NCBI RefSeq assembly: GCF_000003815.2
Contig: NW_023365845.1
Span: forward strand, 1 to 23,060
Reading direction: 5' to 3'
DNA length: 23,060 bases
Origin: Branchiostoma floridae
Lineage: Eukaryota; Chordata; Leptocardii; Amphioxiformes; Branchiostomatidae
The notes beneath the pieces were generated by a model. The model worked only from the letters and a program-made list of their open reading frames with translations, did not search any database and was not told the origin of the DNA. Positions 1 to 8,989 of the stretch are shown in pieces (within the stretch, counting starts at the first letter, position 1; each line of letters starts with the position of its first letter). The translations under genes and the position numbers were made by a program.

Positions 1-748
1 GCACATGATTTTTAAAATTTATAAGCATACACTAATTTTTAACGCTTTTTTCAACGAGTGATTTTTAAAGGGTGGGATACGGATAAGCTAACTTTTTCTC
101 AGTTGAACATTTCTTGTTTGTCTGTTGTTTGTTGTTTTCTGGCTGAGTTTTTATTTTTACTTTTCTTGCCATCAAACCCTACACCTAAATAGCGGAATAC
201 ATTTAATCAATTTAGGTTGTATAAACGTTTTTTCTTACATTTTCAAAACAGTGATCATAACACAATCTTCTAAACTAAGATAGACTAATAAAGGCAATCT
301 CCGAAAGGATATGAAGGCCATGATAACTAAAAGAGTTTTGGTGTGACTAATTATGATTTAAATCAATCATTGACATTTTCTAAATTTCGAAAATACGAAA
401 CACCAATCACACTTTATTTAGCTGTAATAAAGCATCACTATCCTAATAACCACAAGTCACAACAACAATCAAAGAAACTCTTAAGAAAATCCCTTTCTTA
501 TGCTAAATCCTTCACAAGTTACAATGCTCTCGTATGTACCGGGTCACAAGAACTGACTTTGGTCATAAAACCCTTTTTGATATACGGCTCGCCTCGATTG
601 CATTAATTCTGTTTGCACAACAACCGTATTTACCTTCTTACGTCTGCTGTCCAAATTCTACAGCAAATACAGCCTCAAGACACAGGCTAGGGGAAATCTG
701 TGCCTCTTTGGGCATATCTCATTGTTTTGACGAGGTTTTATAAATCTT

Positions 749-840
749 TTGGTTGGTTAGTCGGTTGGGTGGTTCGTTGGTAGCATTTAGTTTGTTGGTT
801 TTTTACTTTGTTGGTTGGTTGGTTAGTTAACTGGTTGAAC
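749..840. repeat. Degenerate (TTGG)n / GGTT-rich tract, left part
   Basis: Imperfect repeats of TTGGT and GGTTGGTTGG fill this stretch and resume at 1216 after the MITE at 842-1213. The simplest reading is one microsatellite-like tract that was split by MITE insertion. Confidence 0.8.
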
Positions 841-841
841 G

Positions 842-1213
842 CAAAGATGGCATCTCGCTGTACTTGGGGCACCGGTGCGACACTGCAGGGTTTAAAAGAT
901 GCTAAGATGCTATCTCACTGTACTTGGGGCACCGGGGCGGCACTGCAGGGTTTAAAAGATGCTAAGATGCTATCTCACTGTACTTGGGGCACCGGTACGA
1001 CACTGCGGGGTTCAAAAGATTACTCAACGAATTTCAGAGATAAAGAATGTATTTTCTTACATTGTGTGTATTTTGTTGTCTTCTCTGTCATTTTTTACGT
1101 ATTACGCAATATCTGAATTATAAAAAAAATCGACGAAAATAGCAAGACAGTACCACAGCGAACGAACCCCACAGCGACGCAACAGTGTCCCAAGTGCAGT
1201 GAGATACCACCTT
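842..1213 (+). mobile_element. MITE copy 1 (GCAGTGCCGC family) with triplicated left end
   Basis: The right end reads towards GAGATACCACCTT and the left end starts with AAGATGGCATCTC, which are inverted complements as in the copies at 2279 and 13798. The core carries the shared landmarks TACTCAACGAATTTCAGAGA, TTACGTATTACGCAATATCT and CGACGAAAAT. The element is longer than its relatives because the left 60 bp occur three times in tandem (844-1020). There is no coding capacity, so it would need a transposase in trans. The 102-codon open frame across it is a product of the 60-bp repeats, since 60 is divisible by 3. Confidence 0.85.
844..1020 (+). repeat. Three tandem 60-bp units made from a MITE left end
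   Basis: Units start at 844, 904 and 964 and share CTTGGGGCACCGG, CACTGC and AAAAGATGCT with few substitutions. Each unit is one terminal inverted repeat plus about 10 bp. Units 2 and 3 agree most closely (both AAGATGCTATCTCACTGTAC), which suggests two steps of duplication. Confidence 0.9.
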
Positions 1214-1215
1214 CA

Positions 1216-1345
1216 GTTGGTTAGTTGGTTTGTAGGTCGGTTGGGTGGTTGGTTGGTTGGTAGTTTGTTGATTAGTTGGTTGCTGGTTTGCCAGGTGGCT
1301 TGCTGTCGTAGTTGCTTGCTAGGCTGCTCGGTAACTTGCTGGGTT
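1216..1345. repeat. Degenerate (TTGG)n tract, right part
   Basis: TTGGTTAGTTGG-type repeats continue directly after the MITE and decay into TTGCT-rich sequence. This is the continuation of the tract at 749-840. Confidence 0.75.
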
Positions 1346-1924
1346 AGTCACTAAAATACTATCTAATACTCGATAATGTGACGACGAAAAATCATAACAG
1401 AGTGAAGATGTGCAAAAGCTATGCTGTATAAAATCATTTTGATACAAACTGAGAAAGACCTTCCAAATATTGATAACAGAATACTATAAGCATTGCTTTG
1501 CAAAATCATGTGGACGTTTTTTCGGACGTTAATCGGCATAGCAACAGACGCCATGGGCGGTTATAAAACTATATATAGCCGTCTCCTTGGTGTAGCCTAT
1601 ATCTACAATGTCACGCTCTGAAACGCCCTATATCAACCCTAACACGACGTCAAAAGCGTTCTGTTTACGGATACGTGATCCAGGCATTGAAGAAAAAGCA
1701 AAGAGATTTTCCTTGATGAAACCAAAGAATGCGAAGATTGGAAAACGATCCAGGAATAAAACGCTCAATGATGTTGCTGTTGGGCAACATTTAGAATACT
1801 TGAACGAGACCAAAACACAATTCGACCGACAAAGAATGACAATTTGTTTTGTATTTGATTTTGGACAGACGAGGACAATGTGGCACTACAATCAAGTTCG
1901 TAATTTATATTAACAGTGCCACGT

Positions 1925-1954
1925 ACACAGTACAGTACAGTACAGTACAGACAG
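1925..1954. repeat. (ACAGT)n microsatellite
   Basis: About four to five perfect ACAGT units are followed by ACAG ACAG. The tract sits immediately beside the tail side of the minus-strand SINE that follows. Confidence 0.9.
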
Positions 1955-1959
1955 AAGAT

Positions 1960-2137
1960 AAAGGTAGTCCTTTTTTACCTCCCCGACTGAAGTGAGGTAC
2001 CCATTCTACACCTGGGTGTAGTGAGGAAGGTCGTGTGAAGTGCCTTTCCGAAGGACACAACGTCGGGAGCACGGCGAGTATCGAACTCGGGACCTCTAGA
2101 TTTCGAGCCGAATGCTCTACCAGAACTACCAAAACCC
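1960..2137 (-). mobile_element. tRNA-derived SINE, minus strand
   Basis: Read on the minus strand, the head contains TGGTAGAGCATTCGG, which fits a pol III A box, and then GAGTTCGATACTC, which resembles a B box. The body follows with GGACACAACG-like and ACACCTGGGTG motifs on the plus strand (CCTTTCCGAAGGACACAACG at about 2042). This layout of tRNA head plus conserved body is typical of SINEs found widely in marine invertebrates and vertebrates. The acceptor stem and anticodon arm are not tRNA-like enough for a working tRNA. Boundaries are approximate. Confidence 0.75.
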
Positions 2138-2278
2138 TCTTGTTAGTGTTTTGAAAACCTTGATATATAGACATTTTGCATAATACTTACTGCATTAGTA
2201 GCGCTCTATAGATTCTAATTTCTTTTTTTTTTAAATACATCGACCTTATTAGAGTTGACGCTTTACTCATTGCCATCT

Positions 2279-2530
2279 AAAGGTGGCATCTCACTGCACT
2301 TTGGGCACCTGTGCGGCACTGCGGGTTCGAAAGATACTCCACGATTTTTTTAGATAAAGACCGAATTTTCTTACCTTTTGTGTATTTTGTCATCTTCTAG
2401 ATGATACCTTCACGTATGACGCAATATCTAAATTATGAAAGAAAAATCGGTGAAAGTAACACAACAGTGCTGCAATTAACGAACCTCACAGTGCCGCACC
2501 GGTGTCCCCAGTGCAGGGAGATACCACCTA
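2279..2530 (+). mobile_element. MITE copy 2
   Basis: It is bounded by TAAAGGTGGCATCTCACTGC on the left and GAGATACCACCTA on the right, with inverted complementarity across about 45 bp (GTGCGGCACTGC against CAGTGCCGCACCGG). The internal landmarks GACGCAATATCTAAATTAT and CACAACAGTGC match the other copies. Length is about 250 bp and there is no coding capacity. A flanking TA on both sides fits a TA target duplication, though the right end is shortened by a base or two. Confidence 0.88.
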
Positions 2531-2794
2531 CAGCAAAATCTTTATCAATACAGCCGACTTGTTTCGATATGAATTCATCACAATACAAGTTTGACCCGTC
2601 ATGTATGAAAATAGGAGCTAATCTTAATATGATGACTGTGCATTGGGCAGCCCCTTTATGATAACCTACATTATAACTCTTAGCAACACATCAAAAAACC
2701 ATGTCCAAGAGAATCTAGTAACACAGTCACCTACAGTACAGCGGTCGTCAAGGAAGTGTGTGTATACAGTATTACTGTACATAGTACAAAAGAT

Positions 2795-3200
2795 ACTCAA
2801 GCAAATGGATGGATTGTGTAAACGGTCAGACGTTTCAGGTAGCATCCACGAAGGGGCACTATCACTGAGTTTAGGCAAATCTTGTTGTATTTATGCTATA
2901 TTTGATAAAGGGTAGACATCCATGCAATGGGATACGCCAAATAGCGGTTCCTCAAGCAACTGAATATGATTTTGGAAACGGTCAGACGTTTTAGCATTTA
3001 CTACCTTTCGCCAGTGATTTTGGGGATCCGTCATTGAGTTTACAGTTTACCTTTTTGCAGTGGTGCAACAAAAAATATACTCTAACTCGATAGATTTTGC
3101 TGACAGACACTGTAGCCGGCATTTGCTACCTTTCGTCAGTGACTTGGGGATACTTTGTTGAGTTTAGGCAATCATTGTTGCATCATTGGAACAACAATAC
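2795..3200 (+). repeat. Three diverged tandem units, roughly 125-155 bp each
   Basis: GGTCAGACGTTT occurs at about 2825 and 2979, with a decayed third match (GACAGACACTGTAG) near 3100. CTACCTTTCGCCAGTGA at about 3000 matches CTACCTTTCGTCAGTGA at about 3126. GAGTTTAGGCAA occurs at about 2867 and 3159, with GAGTTTACAGTT between them. The order of shared blocks is the same in each unit, so this is an old tandem array. Confidence 0.6.
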
Positions 3201-4041
3201 AAAAGATACGACGTACCTACGTAAAATTCATGAGTCATGACCGATTAGAAAAATCTTTTGTATTGTGGATCTTATTACCTGGATGTCTAACCTTCATCGA
3301 CGTAGTGTACAAAATATTTCTTTGACGCCACGTCCAACGGTAATACAATATATACTATTATAACAATATATGATTTTTGATGAAATTTCATTTGAACGTA
3401 GTGTAATATTTGGCTAATAGTTTAAACATAAGACACAAAATATATCATGTTTCAACAGATCTATAAATGTAGACGTTTACACTGAATAACTGACATTATA
3501 TAAAGAAAAATATACTTATATATGAGTTTATAAGGCAATACTACGGAGCCTTCACATTTTGATTACGCATAGAACCTCCTAAACCTACCTTTTATTTATA
3601 AGGTACCCTTTCGTTTAACATTTATGGCGTAAAAGAAATTTAATTTTGATCGTAGCAGTAAATGAGAAGAAAACGCAAAAAAGTAGAAATGGGAAAAAAG
3701 CGTGGCATGATTTGCAGAGAAATATACTAATGACTACAAAGGAATTGCTATTGCTTTTAATGTATTCACTTTTTTCATTAATTCTCAGATTTTTACATCT
3801 TTCATAAATAGCAACATTATCTGGATCCCACCAAAATCTGTCTTATATTTTTGTAAGCTTAATCGTTAAAGGACTTTAACATAATTCTCAAAGATTGTCA
3901 CCTTTTTATATACAGTTTTACTAATCTTACTAAGAGGTATGTGTAAAAGAGATAACGGGCGTGGTTTATGTTATTTATGGCTTTTAGAGGGGGCAATAAA
4001 AGGATCTCCCAACACTTCCGTTGGTCGTGTCAAAAGTTCAG

Positions 4042-4350
4042 TCGGCCTGGGGTCAACCTTAGGTTACTATGGGCAGAAAACAGGATTCTGTTAGAAACAG
4101 GACTGTCCTCTAACCATGCTATTACCATACTATTTTAGTAGATTTGGGAAGTTATGGCACAAGAAGCTAGTCTTGTGGTCCAGGTCGACATGGCCTACAA
4201 TGTCTGGGGTCAACCGTAGGTTACTATGGACAGAATTCTAGCTCCTGTTAGAGACGGGACAGTCCTTTAATCATACTATTACCATACTATTTTAGTAGAA
4301 TTGAAAAAAACATGGCGCAATCTACTAGTCTTTTTGTCATGGCCAACACG
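4042..4350 (+). repeat. Two tandem copies of a 157-bp unit
   Basis: CTGGGGTCAACC starts at 4047 and again at 4204. Shared blocks follow in the same order: AGGTTACTATGG, CTGTTAGA, GGGACAGTCCT-like, ATTACCATACTATTTTAGTA, ATGGC and CTAGTCTT. The copies differ by scattered substitutions and small indels, so the duplication is not recent. No coding potential is seen. Confidence 0.85.
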
Positions 4351-4932
4351 ATCTATTTTTACTACCAAGAATTCTTGCGGATCATGTGCGTTAAGAATTC
4401 TTATAGCGCATGAAAAAGAAGCCTTTGTTCTTAGTATCTGCAACTGATGTCCTGTAAAATCGCTGTGTGTCACAAAGCTTATGAATACAGTCTTATAATT
4501 TCATACCAGCAATGTCACATACAACGCCTGACAATCATGTTGGTAGTAAGAACTGGAATTAGGGCGACACATTTAGTTTCGTTTAGTGGATGTTTCATTG
4601 TTAGTAGCATAATCCATAAACTAACAATATCATAGTAAGACATTTCATACCACAGCTTTTTAGCCATACAATGGTGTGGATTTAACCATGATATAATCTT
4701 ACGTATTTTATGATGCATATTCCTTATACATACATAGCATAATTCCTTATAAGTCCGACACAGAACTTGCTTTCTTTGTTTAGCTTTATTTTTTCCCTTA
4801 AAATTTTCTAATTTTGATGTATGTAAGTCTTGTTATTTTCATGTTTCATCTATCGAAATTAAATGTCATTTTACGTAGACTATATAGCCAATGTGAACTT
4901 AATAAGTACTTATTATATATATTTTTGTCCAG

Positions 4933-5010
4933 GTACCACTACTACGGCATCGGAATCAAGGAAACTAGTGCCTACTACCACTCTCTATATTCAGGGAAAG
5001 GACTCACAAG
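4933..5010 (+). CDS. RFX6-like: RFX6-like transcription factor, exon A: end of the DNA-binding domain
   Basis: The acceptor is a T-rich run ending TTTTTGTCCAG at 4932, and the donor is ACAAG then gtaaaa at 5011. The first base completes a codon from the previous exon, then 25 codons encode [20 protein letters not shown] and GKGLT, and the last two bases (AG) begin an Arg codon. KYHYYG is a hallmark of the RFX winged-helix domain, at the end of the wing that reads the X-box in the major groove. The [17 protein letters not shown] continuation is, from memory, the RFX6 version; RFX4 and RFX1-3 differ here. In vertebrates RFX6 acts in the nucleus in pancreatic and gut endocrine differentiation. 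The role in this organism is inferred. The first two-thirds of the domain are upstream of the window. The phase-2 end joins exactly to the exon at 7653. Confidence 0.93.
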
Positions 5011-5339
5011 GTAAAACAAGATTCCATTCTTTCTACCTACGCAAGCACAGGTTAAAAATACTGGGTGAATATGCAATGAGTGCACTCAAAATTATAGCTG
5101 TGTATCTGTACTATAAGGTGCTATTGCAGTAAACAGCAAATTTTCGGCATTTACATGTCTGGAAAGTAGAACAAAAACTTTCTCACGTAAAATGCATTCA
5201 AAGTTCGCAATAAGATATCAGATAAAAGCTCCCAAAAGAGAGGTAGTGATGTTTATGTGAATGTTTCTCTGTCATGCTACTCCATTCGCGCGCAGTTTTT
5301 TTTCTGTGTATTCAAATTTTATGCTAGATTCGAAGAGAT

Positions 5340-5905
5340 GTCACAGTGGCGAAAGTGGTAACGCAGCCATGCTGCTAGGCCATCTGGTTCAAATTCCGTG
5401 GATCCGTGTGCCTATTGGGTCGGCTCAGCTCGGTCATGTTGTAAGGGGTGTACGATTGCATTCTTCATTTCGGTTGTTGGCGTAGAGCCGGCGTCTCTGT
5501 GTATGAAGGAGCTTCGGACGTTAAGTTGCACTTGCGTCAAGCTGGCGTCACTGCGGAGTTCAAAAGATACTCAGCGAATTCCAGAGATAAAGAACGAATT
5601 TTCATACTCTTCGTGTATTTTGTCGTCTTCTAAGTCATGCTTTCACGTATCACGCAATATCTAAATTAAAACAAAATGGAGAAAATAACAAAACAGTGAC
5701 ACAGTGAACGAACCCCGCAGTGCCGCAAGCTTAACGCAAGTGAAGTGAGGGTGCACCTTAAGCTTCAAGCGTCAAACCTCTGCACGTAAAAGTACTCAAC
5801 ACACTTATTGAAGAGAGTAGGATGTAATGACCCAGTGTATTGGGCTGAAAATGCCTGCCGTAGCGAGACCCCCGTGCAGTTGATCGAAAAGGCCCAAAAT
5901 TTTAC
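5340..5905 (+). mobile_element. tRNA-derived SINE, split by a MITE at 5518-5760
   Basis: The head carries TGGCGAAAGTGGTAACGC at 5347, an A-box match, and GGTTCAAATTCC at 5386-5397, a B-box match 39 bp on, which is tRNA-like spacing. The body continues to 5517, is broken by the MITE, and appears to resume at 5761. The right part contains ACGTAAAAGTACTCAACACAC and GAGAGTAGG, which parallel ACGTAAAAGAACCCACCACA and GAGCAGAGG in the SINE at 14165. I infer that the two halves were one element; the alternative is two different SINE pieces side by side. Confidence 0.6.
5518..5760 (+). mobile_element. MITE copy 3, variant-terminus subfamily
   Basis: The core matches the other copies (AGATACTCAGCGAATTCCAG, TGTATTTTGTCGTCTTCTAA, CACGCAATATCTAAATT, GTGAACGAACCCCGCAGTGC). 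The outer about 35 bp differ: the right end is CCGCAAGCTTAACGCAAGTG then AAGTGAGGGTGCACCTTA, and the left end is its degraded inverse (TTAAGTTGCACTTGCG). The inner half of the inverted repeat is therefore conserved and the tip replaced, in both ends together. TTA flanks both sides. Confidence 0.8.
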
Positions 5906-5920
5906 CCGAGGCCTCTATCT

Positions 5921-6115
5921 AAAGGTAGTGTAGCTCACTGCACTTGGAGCACCGGTGTGGCACTGCGGGGTTCGTTCACTGCGGCACTATGACTTAGAAG
6001 ACAGCAAAATACACAAAACGTAAGAAAATTCGTTCTTCATCTCTCAAATTCGTTGAGTAATCCGAGTTTGGAACCTCGCAGTGCCGCACCAGTGCCCCAA
6101 GTGCAGAGAGATGTG
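5921..6115 (-). mobile_element. MITE copy 4, inverted, internally deleted
   Basis: Termini on the plus strand are AAAGGTAGTGTAGCTCACTG and CAAGTGCAGAGAGATG. The core reads CTTAGAAGACAGCAAAATAC and TTCGTTGAGTAA, the reverse complement of the core in copies 1, 2, 3 and 5, so it is inverted. After TTCACTGCGGCACT the sequence jumps straight to ATGACTTAGAAGAC, so about 70 bp of the AT-rich section (the ACGCAATATCTAAATTAT part) is missing. The right tip is decayed. The 98-codon minus-strand frame over it is not credible as a gene. Confidence 0.82.
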
Positions 6116-6599
6116 GTTGCGTTTCATTTTCATTCACGTATTCCCATAGTAAATTTCGAGCCCCGAGTTGAAGCGATGTTCGCACAAGATGTTTATAAAC
6201 AATAACAGTCCACTGTGAGACCCTTGGCAGATTGTTCAGTAGCCTGGAGTACGGCGATATCTTGTTACCATAATAAAACACTCTGAACAAGCCTTGTAAT
6301 CACCGGCATTTCTGACAACTCCGAGCTATATCAACTACCAAGTATGCATACTTCCCACCAAGACGCGTGCCACGGATGTCATAATTATCCTCTTCTTTGC
6401 ATTTGACTTTAAACTTAGGTTCGTACATCATAACGTTCTATAATTTCCAATAACGTTTTTATTGTATGTAATAAAGGTTAAAAACGTAAGGACATTACAC
6501 AAGTCTTTTGACCATGTAGAACTTGTATGTTAAAAAGTTTTCCTATGCTCCGGTAATTTACAGGACGTTTGGTTACAAAGAAAAAAAGCTTGAGTTTTT

Positions 6600-7110
6600 T
6601 TTTAGTGCAGGCTGGTTGCGGTGTCTAAGCAAGACTGCTTTGCGGGAGCAATTCCTTTTGAGTAATTATACCAGTTAGGGTTTGAGTAATTACCTCTTTG
6701 TCCAATTTTAGCTGACGCCCAACCCATTTTTCATTCGCCCCTCGCCGAAAGCAAACGTTGCAGACAAAGCCCAAAGCCTTGTCACTATCTTTAACATCTT
6801 ATTTGCCGACGTTGGTAATTACTTGTACGGGTAGAAAGTCCTTAGTAAAAACACAGGGACTCCAAACTGTTCCCACAAGCTTGCACCAATCACGTGATAT
6901 TGAGAGGGTATATGGAATAGCTCACACGTTTTTACATTGCCCCTGAGTCCCAGCCTTCTGTAATGGCCGTTAATTTGTTTGCGAGAGAATACGATTAACA
7001 ACTCGGCCTCCCATTGGTTGAATAGCTCCCACCGAGCCTCGCGCCATGGCAGCGGTAAACAGTAATTTAGATATAATCTGGGTGTTTGTAATTAATTACC
7101 CTACATCCTG
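6600..7110. promoter_or_regulatory. Candidate intronic enhancer: clustered TAATTA and CCAAT motifs
   Basis: TAATTA occurs at 6663-6668, 6687-6692 and 6816-6821, and TAATTAATTA at 7089-7098. The first two lie in a near repeat (GAGTAATTA, 24 bp apart). CCAAT at 6886-6890 abuts an E-box CACGTG at 6891-6896, and an inverted CCAAT (ATTGG) is at 7013-7017. TAATTA is the core site of many homeodomain proteins and can also occur by chance in AT-rich DNA. What makes it notable is the repetition within an otherwise GC-balanced stretch that is free of visible repeats. Function is inferred. Confidence 0.35.
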
Positions 7111-7652
7111 ACGGTTGGCTAAGGCGTTTGGTTGTAGATTTTTGGTGGCAAAGTTTGGTGTCGAGTTTTGCGGGTTTGAAACTCCCCGAGGTTGTCTTGA
7201 GAACAATTACGCTTGTCAAGTGCCAGCTTTACATGAGACTTCAGATAAGCAACGACTTTTCATCATCCTCGAAAGTGCCAAGTAAAGAAAAGCTGCCCCT
7301 CCCCCAAGTTACATACATGCCAATCATGCAAAATCTCCACATCTCTGGAAAAATTCTTCTATGACTGCTATGCTTATGTTTACATCATTGATGGTTACAC
7401 GCTACTGTGTATGGTTTTGCAAACACTAAATAACATTGTCAGTCAGTACAATATGAATGCAAACATCCTAAAATAAATCTGAGATGCATATAAACATATT
7501 AATCAGTGGATAGAATATAGTCAACTGAATAATAGAATGCTATATGTAATGCATTTACACTATGATAAGATGGTTCTTGTATGCTGATGAATAGTGATTG
7601 TGTTTATCATTTTCTGATTTTTAGATTGTATTTTATCTTGCTTTTTTTCTAG

Positions 7653-7680
7653 ATTTTCTGGAGCGAGGTTGAAAAATGAG
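7653..7680 (+). CDS. RFX6-like: RFX6-like transcription factor, exon B: 28-nt microexon
   Basis: A strong polypyrimidine acceptor (CTTGCTTTTTTTCTAG, ending 7652) and a strong donor (gtaagg from 7681) enclose 28 nt. The first base A completes AG|A (Arg) from the exon ending at 5010. The remaining 27 nt encode FSGARLKNE and end on a codon boundary, matching the phase-0 exon at 12457. The joined product GKGLTR-FSGARLKNE-GGFT matches the linker just after the DNA-binding domain in vertebrate RFX6 as I remember it. In the other two frames the exon either hits a stop or gives no match. It is too short to find as an ORF, and phase plus homology are what identify it. The basic linker sits between the DNA-binding and dimerisation regions. 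Confidence 0.9.
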
Positions 7681-8929
7681 GTAAGGATGGTCTTTTTTAA
7701 CAATTTGATAATAGATTCCATAGCAATGACATACGTTTTGTTATCTTATGGAGAAAATATGAATATTTTTATACTAGGTTGATATGAATAAATGTGAAAT
7801 GTCATGTATTAAGACAAAGGCAAAATTTTAACAATGCAACATCGTCGTATTTCATACTTTCTGTGTCAAATGCAGGTTTCAGTGAAAACAATTTTCCGCA
7901 AAAAAAGAAAACCACTATTGCTCTCACAGTTTCATAGTTCATATCATTGTGCTTTTGAGATATGGAACTCCTTTTAAACAGCCTTTCTCTCTGTTTAAGA
8001 AAAATTTTCTAATTACTTGTGTGATTGCTATAGCATCTTAGCTAATGTCAATGACTTTATCTTGCATTGTGTGGCACTAGACAGCACAAGTGCTATATAA
8101 AAAACACCACTTCAAAGGTCCCTTCAATGTACAAAACCCCCTTTGATGAGTTAACACATGTCTTATGTTCTAATTTCTTTGCGCGATCTCTCAAGCTCGG
8201 ATAAACTTCAAAAGATCATTCTCTCCTTTATTTCGCTCAAGTAGCGGCATTCCTTGGGAGTCTTGTTGTAAACACTTTCAAATTTCTTGAGTGTCTGTGG
8301 TGCTTGGTGCTGAACGACCGGCGTTGTGCAAGTCGATTCGTTGTCCGTGGAAACGGGTTTGGTACCAACTATGGTCTACCAAAATTAAAACGGCGTATCA
8401 TAAACTATTTTTCATAGTTGAAGCATCTTTTATTTTGTCCTAAACATCTATTTCAAAGGCTTGATGCGTAGGGTTTTAAAGTGGCATTCTAAAAACTGAT
8501 GAAAGAGGAACTATGTTCAGTAGAATTGTATCGCATACACTGCCGGCTCTGAATCACCAAGGCACAGTCACCTAGGCAGTGCCATTCTCACAGCATTCCT
8601 CACTTAAACCAGACGTCATTTATCACTTCTAGCCCTTCCCCCTATCTACTTTGATCTGAAGGCAAGGTACCGCCTTGGGACTCTGTTCCCTCACACAGAC
8701 AGCCCACTGCCATTGTTTGTCCGTGACCTTGTCCAACGGCTTGACATTTGACAGGCTAATGGTATTTGGTTAGGGAGAAACATGGTGGCATTAGCGGGGA
8801 CCATGTTTGGCGGTTGGGATTATTAGCGATATGAGTTCGTCATGTGTGTCCGGTGGGTAACATGGTTGTTTCCTTGCCGATCTGACGGAAGCAGAATCCG
8901 GTGAAAAGATCTACAGATGAATAACAAAC

Positions 8930-8989
8930 ATGCAAATCATGTACTGTCATTGGTGGCAATAATGCAAAAATATTCACCAATATGCAAAT
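8930..8989 (+). promoter_or_regulatory. Pair of ATGCAAAT octamer motifs
   Basis: ATGCAAAT occurs at 8930-8937 and 8982-8989, with ATGCAAAA between them (about 8962). This is the consensus POU/Oct octamer. Two exact copies 52 bp apart in a GC-balanced section of the intron suggest a possible regulatory site. There is no direct evidence of function. Confidence 0.3.

Larger units (their letters stand above)
1..4932 (+). other. Intron upstream of the first visible RFX exon (partial)
   Basis: This non-coding stretch precedes the acceptor at 4931-4932. I searched by eye for the rest of the RFX DNA-binding domain (the part ending in a TRRLGTRG-like motif) and did not find it, so the preceding exon should lie outside the window. 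Positions 1-747 show only AT-rich sequence. 1351-1918 holds nothing recognised except a 101-codon open frame at 1608-1913 below a TATA-like stretch. 2531-2790 and 3201-4030 show nothing recognisable. 4351-4900 is AT-rich with no motif I can name. The repeats inside are listed separately. Assignment as intron depends on the exon calls downstream. Confidence 0.75.
5011..7652 (+). other. Intron between RFX exons A and B (2642 bp)
   Basis: It is bounded by gtaaaa at 5011 and CTTGCTTTTTTTCTAG ending at 7652, and is a phase-2 intron. 5011-5339 shows nothing recognised. 5340-6115 is a cluster of SINE and MITE insertions. 6116-6600 shows nothing recognised. 6600-7110 is a compositionally distinct segment with homeodomain and CCAAT motifs. 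7130-7620 has a 78-codon open frame without splice or homology support and is otherwise AT-rich. Confidence 0.9.

Noticed and set aside
808-1116. 102-codon plus-strand frame with 20-residue internal repeats
   Set aside because: It is the 60-bp MITE-end triplication read through; the repeat length being divisible by three keeps the frame open.
1905-2174. 89-codon minus-strand frame
   Set aside because: It lies almost wholly on a tRNA-derived SINE.
5994-6290. 98-codon minus-strand frame
   Set aside because: Its C-terminal half is the inverted MITE copy and the rest has no support.
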